Assembly: GCA_050186335.1 (NCBI GenBank)
Contig: JBFWYO010000127.1
Span: 1-8,407 of the forward strand
From: JBFWYO01 sp050186335
GTDB taxonomy: Bacteria; Pseudomonadota; Alphaproteobacteria; Bin65
DNA length: 8,407 nucleotides
Direction of reading: 5' to 3'
The notes under the pieces are model-generated. The model was not told where the DNA came from, searched no databases, and saw only the letters and a program-made list of their open reading frames with translations. The first letter of the stretch is position 1. Each line of letters starts with the position of its first letter. A program made the translations under genes and the position numbers. Positions 1 to 4,588 of this stretch are shown piece after piece.

Positions 1-49
1 TGTAGCGCCGGTTGCTCCGTTCGGTCTCCGATCCGCCAAAACTGGCCAT
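1..49 (-). CDS. 5' end of an unidentified gene, truncated by the window edge
   Basis: An ATG on the minus strand (bases 49-47) opens a frame with no stop to the window edge, giving the 16 residues MASFGGSETERSNRRY. A strong Shine-Dalgarno sequence, GGAGG (plus-strand CCTCC at 55-59), lies 5 bases upstream of the ATG, which is the main reason to believe the gene. The visible residues are polar and arginine-rich, with no signal peptide or membrane segment so far. The product cannot be recognised from so little. It is transcribed divergently from the MarR-type regulator at 260, a common arrangement for a regulator and its target. The next upstream bases of the genome would settle whether the frame continues. 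Confidence 0.55.
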   Translation of the reverse strand, partial: MASFGGSETERSNRRY

Positions 50-74
50 TACTGCCTCCGGGACTGGGTAATTG

Positions 75-89
75 ATATCGGGTCGATAT
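75..89. promoter_or_regulatory. Palindrome ATATCG-GGT-CGATAT, candidate operator
   Basis: ATATCG (75-80) and CGATAT (84-89) are exact inverted repeats around a 3-base centre; T73/A91 also match. The right arm overlaps a possible -10 element (88-93) for the leftward gene, so a bound protein could block that promoter. MarR-family proteins typically bind 15-20 base palindromes near their own gene, and this one lies 170 bases from the MarR start. The binding partner is inference only. Confidence 0.4.
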
Positions 90-114
90 TATCCACTTGG
101 GCTAATTCGGGCAA
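88..114 (-). promoter_or_regulatory. Weak candidate promoter of the leftward gene
   Basis: On the minus strand TTGCCC (109-114) and GATAAT (88-93) resemble -35 and -10 boxes, with 4 of 6 and 5 of 6 consensus matches. The spacer is only 15 bases, shorter than ideal. Transcription would begin near position 81, leaving a leader of about 30 bases before the ATG at 49. It overlaps the palindrome at 75-89. Confidence 0.3.
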
Positions 115-120
115 TAATAA

Positions 121-148
121 TTTCGAGTCGAAAAACTAGCGATTCGAC
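121..148. promoter_or_regulatory. Overlapping inverted repeats built on TTCGA/TCGAA, candidate operator
   Basis: TTTCGA (121-126), a single G, and TCGAAA (128-133) form a perfect 13-base palindrome. A further half-site, TTCGAC at 143-148, is inverted relative to GTCGAA at 127-132, with 10 bases between. Three related half-sites in 28 bases upstream of a MarR-type gene suggest a regulator binding site, possibly for autoregulation. There is no direct evidence for the protein that binds it. Confidence 0.4.
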
Positions 149-259
149 AAGGACATAGCGAAAACCCCAGGATTCGGCTATTTTTCCCTCCGGTCTGGAT
201 TTCCACGATTCCGCGCACTAGCTTGCTGCCAGGCGACTTTCCAACGGAACGCAGGATTC

Positions 260-874
260 ATGGTCCACCAAGCTCGGGTGATCGGCTCTCCGGCCCAGCG
301 CATGTCGACCTTGGTCAATCGGTTGGGCCGAGCGGTGCATTGCCTGCAGTTCGCTGAAGGACTTAACCCCGCACAATGGGAAGCGTTGCGTTATTTGACG
401 CGTGCGAACCGTTATTCGCGCACGCCCAGCGCTTTGGCGGATTATCTCGGCACCACCAAAGGCACCGCATCGCAGACGATCAAAGCGCTGGAAGCCAAGG
501 GCATGGTCGCGCGCGAGCGCGTTGTCGAAGACGGCCGCGCCGTGCGGCTGACGTTGACGCAAGCCGGACTGGATATTCTGGCGCGCGATCCGCTGCAGCG
601 CATGGATCAGGTGGCGGCGACATTGGCCGGCGATCTGCCGGCGGCCAACCAGACGCTGCAGACGTTGGTCAACCAGCTGCAGGCGACGTTCGGTCTGCGC
701 GAGTTCGGCCTGTGCAACGAGTGCACGCATTTCTGCAAGAACGCGACCGAAGGCGCCAAGCCCGCCGCCGCCGCGCCGGCCGACGCGGCGAACGGCCCGC
801 ATCAATGCGGTCTCAACAAGGATCCGCTGTCGGATAAGGACAGCCACCAGATCTGCGCCAACTTCCGTTCGTAA
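260..874 (+). CDS. MarR-family regulator with cysteine-rich C-terminal extension
   Basis: The product (204 residues) is a winged helix-turn-helix transcription factor. Residues 36-104 carry the MarR core: NPAQWEALRYL, then the recognition-helix region TKGTASQTIKALEAKGMVARE (read as TKGTASQTIKAL, 66-77, then EAKGMVARE), and the wing with DGRAVRLTLTQAG (91-103). MarR proteins act as dimers that release DNA on binding a ligand or on thiol oxidation. After the dimerisation helices comes an unusual tail: Cys152-x2-Cys155-x3-Cys159, an alanine/proline linker (163-180), then Cys183-Gly-Leu and Cys199 near the C-terminus. Typical MarR proteins are about 140-160 residues, so the tail adds some 50. The cysteine spacing looks like a metal or iron-sulphur site, which is inference. 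The ATG at 260 has AGGA 3 bases upstream; the in-frame ATG at 302 is an alternative that keeps the fold but has a poor ribosome binding site. The regulator's target is unknown; divergent and downstream genes are candidates. Confidence 0.9.
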   Translation: MVHQARVIGSPAQRMSTLVNRLGRAVHCLQFAEGLNPAQWEALRYLTRANRYSRTPSALADYLGTTKGTASQTIKALEAKGMVARERVVEDGRAVRLTLTQAGLDILARDPLQRMDQVAATLAGDLPAANQTLQTLVNQLQATFGLREFGLCNECTHFCKNATEGAKPAAAAPADAANGPHQCGLNKDPLSDKDSHQICANFRS

Positions 875-968
875 AACTTCGCCCGACAATGCCCTGGCGT
901 CGCGTCCTGCGGTAGCGATGAAAGCTGTCATCGTTTACGCTGCCCGGTGTGCCTGCGGGGTAGGTTGC
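875..968 (+). terminator. Short gap with a hairpin (912-938), weak terminator candidate
   Basis: CGATGA (916-921) and TCATCG (928-933) form a 6-base stem with a 6-base loop; GTA at 912-914 can also pair with TAC at 936-938 across a bulge. No proper run of T follows, only GTTT, so intrinsic termination after the MarR gene would be weak. The hairpin also contains the ATG at 918, an argument against that codon as the start of the next gene. Confidence 0.3.
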
Positions 969-1394
969 ATGCGTTTGGTAATATTTACGAGCGTAGCGTT
1001 GGTCTTGGGCGCAGCCGCTGCCCACGCGGAACAGCAAGCGTCGCCCGTGCGCCAGTGCGTGCTCGCGGCGCCCGGCGAGGAGGCGCTGTTGGCGTGTCAC
1101 AAAGCCGAGTATGCGCGCCAGGATAAGCGTCTGAACGACGCCTTCCGCGCGCTCGTGCCGCTGGCCGGTCAGAATGCCGGGATCAACGCCAATCCCGACG
1201 TAGCGGGTACGCGTAAGTCGCTGCGTGCGGCGCAGCAGGCGTGGGTTGCGTTTCGCGACAAGGAGTGCGCATGGCAGGGCGAGCGCCACGCGCGCGGGCC
1301 CGATATCGAAATGGCGGAAACGCTTTGCCTGGCCCGCGTCACCGCGCGCCGCGCCGATGAACTGGAATCGCTGGTCCGACTTTACCGGAAGTGA
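969..1394 (+). CDS. Secreted LprI/DUF1311-family protein
   Basis: The protein (141 residues from the ATG at 969) begins with a clear Sec signal peptide, MRLVIFTSVALVLGAAAAHA, with cleavage likely after residue 20. The mature part matches the LprI N-terminal domain family (PF07007, formerly DUF1311): Cys30 and Cys43 near the start, DKRLNDAFRAL at 52-62, then RAAQQAWVAFRDKEC (86-100), and Cys120 in LCLARVTARRADEL. The four cysteines probably form two disulphides in the periplasm. The namesake LprI of mycobacteria inhibits lysozyme, but most proteobacterial members have no known function and that role should not be assumed here. An in-frame ATG at 918 would add 17 residues before the signal peptide; 969 is preferred because GGGGTAGG lies just upstream and the signal peptide then starts correctly. 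It ends 8 bases before the amidotransferase start, so the two are probably cotranscribed. Confidence 0.85.
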   Translation: MRLVIFTSVALVLGAAAAHAEQQASPVRQCVLAAPGEEALLACHKAEYARQDKRLNDAFRALVPLAGQNAGINANPDVAGTRKSLRAAQQAWVAFRDKECAWQGERHARGPDIEMAETLCLARVTARRADELESLVRLYRK

Positions 1395-1402
1395 CGCACG
1401 TC

Positions 1403-2131
1403 ATGCGCTTCGTCGTTTTTCAGCATCACCCGGCCGAACATCCCGGCGTCTATCGCGACCTGATGCGCGCCGATGGCGTCGCGTGGGACACGGTCGAACT
1501 CGATCAAGGGCAGACGATTCCGTCGCTCGACCGGTACGATGCCATGATCGCCATGGGCGGGCCGCAGGACGTATGGCAGACCGACCAATACAAGTGGCTG
1601 GTGCCCGAGAAGGCCGCGATCCGCGGTTGGGTGCAGGCACGGAAACCCTATTTGGGCATATGCCTCGGTCATCAATTGCTGGCCGATGCGCTGGGCGGCG
1701 CCTGCGCCATGATGCGGCAGCCGGAAATCGGCATCTTCGACTATGAATTGAACGCGCAAGGCCAGGCGGATGCGATTTTTTCCGGCATTGCCACGACCTC
1801 ACCGTGTCTGCAGTGGCACGCGGTCGAAGTCGCGACCGCGCCGCCGGGCGCGGAAATTCTGGCATCGTCGCCGGCGTGCGCAAATCAAGCCATGCGGGTG
1901 GGCGAGCGGGCCTACGGCATGCAGTTTCATGTCGAGGCGACGGACACGACCGTGCGTGAATGGGGCTGCGTGCCGGAATACGAAGCCGCGCTCAATAAAT
2001 CGCTCGGCGCCGGCGGGTTGCAGATGTTCGAAACACAGACCGCACGCACGCTGGCGTCACTCAACGCACAGGCCGCACAGGTTTACAAAAACTTCGCAGC
2101 GCTCGTGCGTCGCGTGAGAGTTAGGCGCTAA
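1403..2131 (+). CDS. Stand-alone class I glutamine amidotransferase
   Basis: This 242-residue protein is a triad-type glutamine amidotransferase, which releases ammonia from glutamine and passes it to an acceptor. Seen in the sequence: the oxyanion strand MGGPQDVW (51-58), the nucleophile elbow YLGICLGHQLLADALGG with Cys87, and GMQFHVEA with His176 and Glu178 completing the triad. Many relatives (GuaA, CarA, TrpG) have Pro between these two residues; here it is Val. There is no attached synthetase domain, so it belongs with the GMP-synthase-like single-domain group, whose substrates are often unknown (examples include polyamine or peptide hydrolases). The start is uncertain: ATG 1403 is preferred, with GGAAG about 11 bases upstream, but GTG 1391, overlapping the preceding stop, would add four residues. 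The basic C-terminus (VRRVRVRR) overlaps the convergent gcd gene by 11 bases. No partner gene is visible, so the acceptor cannot be named. Confidence 0.85.
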   Translation: MRFVVFQHHPAEHPGVYRDLMRADGVAWDTVELDQGQTIPSLDRYDAMIAMGGPQDVWQTDQYKWLVPEKAAIRGWVQARKPYLGICLGHQLLADALGGACAMMRQPEIGIFDYELNAQGQADAIFSGIATTSPCLQWHAVEVATAPPGAEILASSPACANQAMRVGERAYGMQFHVEATDTTVREWGCVPEYEAALNKSLGAGGLQMFETQTARTLASLNAQAAQVYKNFAALVRRVRVRR

Positions 2132-3347
2132 ACGATTGAATTCCCGTGATTGCTCGGCCGAGAATCAGCGCGTGCACGTCATGCGTGCCCTCGTAGGTGT
2201 TGACTGCTTCCAGGTTCATGACGTGGCGGATGACGTGGAACTCGTCTGAAATGCCGTTGCCGCCGTGCATGTCGCGCGCGGTGCGGGCGATGTCGAGCGC
2301 CTTGCCGCACGAATTGCGCTTGATCAGCGAGATCATCTCCGGTGCCGCCTTGCCCTCGTCGAACAGGCGGCCGACGCGCAGGCAGGATTGCAGGCCGATC
2401 GAGATTTCCGTCTGCATGTCGGCGAGCTTTTTCTGGATTAGCTGATTGGCCGCGAGCGGCCGGCCGAACTGCTTGCGGTCGATCGTGTACTGGCGCGCCG
2501 CATGCCAGCAGAATTCCGCGGCACCCAGGGCGCCCCAGGCGATGCCGTAGCGCGCGCGGTTGAGACAACCGAACGGGCCGGCTAGGCCTTGGACGTTGGG
2601 CAGCAGATGGCCGTCCGGCACGACCACATTGTCCATGACGATTTCGCCGGTCGTCGAGGCGCGCAGCGAGAATTTGCCCTCGATCTTGGGCGCCGACAGG
2701 CCCTTCATGCCCTTTTCCAGCACGAAGCCGCGGATGACGCCGTCCTCGGTCTTCGCCCAGACGACGAACACGTCGGCGATCGGCGAATTGGTGATCCACA
2801 TCTTGTTGCCGGTCAGCGAATAGCCGCCGTCGACCTTCTTGGCGCGGCTCTTCATGCTGCCGGGATCCGAACCGTGGTCCGGCTCGGTCAGGCCGAAGCA
2901 ACCGACCCACTCGCCGGTCGCCAGCTTGGGCAGGTATTTCATCCGCTGTTCTTCGGTGCCGTAGGCGTAGATCGGGTGCATGACCAGGCTCGACTGCACG
3001 CTCATCGCCGAGCGATAGCCGCTGTCCACGCGCTCGACTTCGCGCGCGACCAAGCCGTAGGTGACATAACTTGCACCGGCGCAGCCGTATTTCTCCGGTA
3101 TCGTGCTGCCGAGCAGTCCGAGCGCGCCCATTTCGTTCATGATTTCGCGATCGAATTTTTCATGGCGGTTGGCCATGAGGACGCGCGTCATCAGTTTTTC
3201 CTGGCAGTAAGCGCGCGCGGCGTCGCGCACCATCTTCTCGTCTTCGTTGAGCTGATCGTCGAGCAGGAATGCGTCGTCCCACTGGAACGCGCCGTAGGCA
3301 TTGTGCGGATTCTTGGCGGTGGCGGGCTTAAGCGCGGGCTGGGCCAT
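2121..3347 (-). CDS. gcd: Glutaryl-CoA dehydrogenase
   Basis: The enzyme (408 residues, full length) is a cytoplasmic FAD-dependent acyl-CoA dehydrogenase that oxidises glutaryl-CoA and decarboxylates it to crotonyl-CoA in lysine, tryptophan and related degradation. Electrons pass to electron-transfer flavoprotein. Family landmarks in order: N-terminal helical domain; GYRSAMSVQSSLV (110-122), whose Arg112 corresponds to the arginine that binds the substrate carboxylate in human GCDH; FGLTEPDHGSD (151-161) and MWITNS (183-188) at the flavin and substrate site; DRKQFGRPLAANQLIQKKLA (290-309); MHGGNGISDEF (360-370); and NTYEGTHDVHALILGRAITG (383-402) with the catalytic base Glu386. The tyrosine before Glu386 fits decarboxylating enzymes; as I recall, the non-decarboxylating type has valine there. 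The ATG is preceded by AAAGGAG (plus-strand 3354-3360) at 6 bases, and a good promoter lies just upstream. It is divergent from the liv operon and convergent with the amidotransferase. The assignment to Gcd rather than another acyl-CoA dehydrogenase is secure. Confidence 0.97.
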   Translation of the reverse strand: MAQPALKPATAKNPHNAYGAFQWDDAFLLDDQLNEDEKMVRDAARAYCQEKLMTRVLMANRHEKFDREIMNEMGALGLLGSTIPEKYGCAGASYVTYGLVAREVERVDSGYRSAMSVQSSLVMHPIYAYGTEEQRMKYLPKLATGEWVGCFGLTEPDHGSDPGSMKSRAKKVDGGYSLTGNKMWITNSPIADVFVVWAKTEDGVIRGFVLEKGMKGLSAPKIEGKFSLRASTTGEIVMDNVVVPDGHLLPNVQGLAGPFGCLNRARYGIAWGALGAAEFCWHAARQYTIDRKQFGRPLAANQLIQKKLADMQTEISIGLQSCLRVGRLFDEGKAAPEMISLIKRNSCGKALDIARTARDMHGGNGISDEFHVIRHVMNLEAVNTYEGTHDVHALILGRAITGIQSFSA

Positions 3348-3353
3348 GGCGAA

Positions 3354-3360
3354 CTCCTTT
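3354..3360 (-). promoter_or_regulatory. Ribosome binding site of gcd
   Basis: AAAGGAG on the minus strand, 6 bases before the ATG at 3347. It is the strongest Shine-Dalgarno in the window and fixes the gcd start. Confidence 0.8.
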
Positions 3361-3382
3361 GGTCACGCGAAATGGCGGGCCG

Positions 3383-3411
3383 CTTATCGCCGATCCGAGC
3401 GCCGATGTCAA
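3383..3411 (-). promoter_or_regulatory. Sigma-70 type promoter of gcd
   Basis: Reading the minus strand, a perfect -35 box TTGACA (3406-3411) is followed by a 17-base spacer and a -10 box GATAAG (3383-3388; 4 of 6 consensus matches). Transcription should start near 3376, leaving a leader of about 29 bases that contains the AAAGGAG ribosome binding site. The spacer contains most of a direct repeat of CGCCGAT (3388-3394 and 3400-3406; 12-base period), which could be a regulator site lying within the promoter. Confidence 0.65.
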
Positions 3412-3521
3412 AATGTTTTAAGTCTAAACTATCGGCGCGTTCCGGCCCTTTGCGGACAGGAACGGATTATACAGAGCAAAGCCGATCCGACCAATGCCGC
3501 AGCTCCGACCGAACCCCGCGC

Positions 3522-3536
3522 GGTTAGCCGATAACC
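3522..3536. promoter_or_regulatory. Palindrome GGTTA-GCCGA-TAACC upstream of livH
   Basis: GGTTA (3522-3526) and TAACC (3532-3536) are exact inverted repeats around a 5-base centre. The site abuts the candidate -35 of livH, a typical place for an activator or a steric repressor. The GCCGAT inside it recurs four more times (either orientation) in the gcd-livH gap. The cognate regulator is not identifiable from this window. Confidence 0.45.
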
Positions 3537-3537
3537 T

Positions 3538-3564
3538 TTGCCTTCTCCCGTACGATGGGATAAT
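3538..3564 (+). promoter_or_regulatory. Candidate promoter of the liv operon
   Basis: GATAAT at 3559-3564 is a good -10 box (5 of 6). The best -35 is TTGCCT at 3538-3543 with a short 15-base spacer; TTTGCC at 3537 gives 16. A weak -35 with poor spacing is compatible with an activated promoter. Transcription would begin near 3571, giving a leader of about 75 bases before livH. Confidence 0.4.
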
Positions 3565-3644
3565 TCCGAATCGAGCGACGTCGGCTGCGCCGCCGAAGGG
3601 CTGCGCCGAGGTTTGCGTCTTCGGGGCGACGCACGGATGGAGTC

Positions 3645-4586
3645 ATGGAAGGCTCGCTGGCGTATTTCATCAATCAGCTGGTCAACGGCGTCTCGTTAGG
3701 CGCGGTTTATGGATTGATCGCCATCGGATACACGATGGTGTACGGCATCATCGGCATGATCAACTTCGCGCACGGCGAAGTGTTCATGATCGGCTCGTTC
3801 ATTTCCCTGCTGGTCTTTTTCGTCCTCGGCGCGCTCGGCATCACATGGATTCCGCTGGCGATCCTGTTGATGCTGATCTTCGCGATGGTGCTGACGTCGA
3901 TATACGGCTGGGCGCTCGAGCGGGTCGCGTATCGGCCGCTGCGCGGCGCGCCGCGGCTGGCCGCGCTGATCACCGCGATCGGCATGTCGATCTTCCTGCA
4001 GAACTACGTGCAGCTGCTGCAGGGCGCGCGGCCGAAGCCTCTGCAGCCGCTGATCTCGGGCGGCATTAATTTTTATACGGTGAAGACGCCGGGCGGCACC
4101 GATTACGCCGTGCAGATGAGCTTCATGCAGATATTCATTATCGTCGTCACGCTCGTTCTTATGCTGGCGTTCACCTACATCATCACCAGAACGTCGCTCG
4201 GCCGCGCGCAACGCGCGTGCGAACAGGATCGCGGCATGGCGGCGCTGCTCGGCATCAACGTCGATCGCACGATCTCGCTGACGTTCGTCATCGGCGCGGT
4301 GCTCGCCGCGGTCGCCGGATTGATGTTCCTGTTGCGCTATGGCTCGATCGATTTCTTCATCGGCTTTCAGGCCGGCATCAAGGCATTCACCGCCGCCGTG
4401 CTGGGCGGCATCGGCTCGATCCCGGGCGCCATCCTCGGCGGCATCCTGATCGGCGTCATCGACGTTTTCTTCTCGGCGTATATCAGCATCGAATACAAGG
4501 ACGTCGCGGTGTTCGCGGTGCTCGTCCTCGTGCTTATCTTCATGCCGACCGGCTTGCTCGGCCGCCCGGACATCGAGAAGGTCTGA
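3645..4586 (+). CDS. livH: Branched-chain amino-acid ABC transporter permease LivH
   Basis: This 313-residue inner-membrane protein is one of two permeases forming the channel of a hydrophobic amino-acid (HAAT) transporter. It shows the LivH pattern throughout: NQLVNGVSLGAVYGLIAIGY (10-29), VYGIIGMINFAHGEVFMIGS (32-51), the loop LERVAYRPLRGAPRLAALIT (91-110), and the cytoplasmic coupling segment GRAQRACEQDRGMAALLGIN (186-205), which contacts the ATPases. GGIGSIPGAILGGILIGVID (254-273) and the terminal MPTGLLGRP are also typical. About eight hydrophobic segments are visible and the length is normal. The ATG at 3645 follows GGATGGAG. It is first in the operon and is followed after 2 bases by livM. 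The actual substrate cannot be read from the permease: relatives move Leu/Ile/Val, but also aromatics, amides or urea. Confidence 0.95.
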   Translation: MEGSLAYFINQLVNGVSLGAVYGLIAIGYTMVYGIIGMINFAHGEVFMIGSFISLLVFFVLGALGITWIPLAILLMLIFAMVLTSIYGWALERVAYRPLRGAPRLAALITAIGMSIFLQNYVQLLQGARPKPLQPLISGGINFYTVKTPGGTDYAVQMSFMQIFIIVVTLVLMLAFTYIITRTSLGRAQRACEQDRGMAALLGINVDRTISLTFVIGAVLAAVAGLMFLLRYGSIDFFIGFQAGIKAFTAAVLGGIGSIPGAILGGILIGVIDVFFSAYISIEYKDVAVFAVLVLVLIFMPTGLLGRPDIEKV

Positions 4587-4588
4587 GC

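Larger units (their letters stand above)
50..259. other. Divergent intergenic region upstream of the MarR gene
   Basis: This 210-base gap is visibly richer in A and T than the surrounding genes, especially from about 70 to 185, as expected for a control region between divergent genes. It holds two palindromic motifs (75-89 and 121-133, each listed separately) and a weak candidate promoter for the leftward gene. I find no convincing sigma-70 promoter for the rightward MarR gene and no RNA gene. The last bases before 260 carry AGGA (253-256), a short Shine-Dalgarno for the MarR ATG. Confidence 0.6.

Noticed and set aside
218..931. Minus-strand frame of 237 codons opposite the MarR gene
   Set aside because: No recognisable fold, extremely Arg/Gln-rich, while the plus strand encodes a canonical MarR domain.
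918..968. Upstream ATG at 918 as start of the LprI-type gene
   Set aside because: It would put 17 cysteine-containing residues before a well-formed signal peptide and lies within a hairpin; the ATG at 969 has a better ribosome binding site.
2589..3527. Plus-strand frame of 312 codons opposite gcd
   Set aside because: It lies over the gcd coding region and promoter and shows only antisense-type composition.
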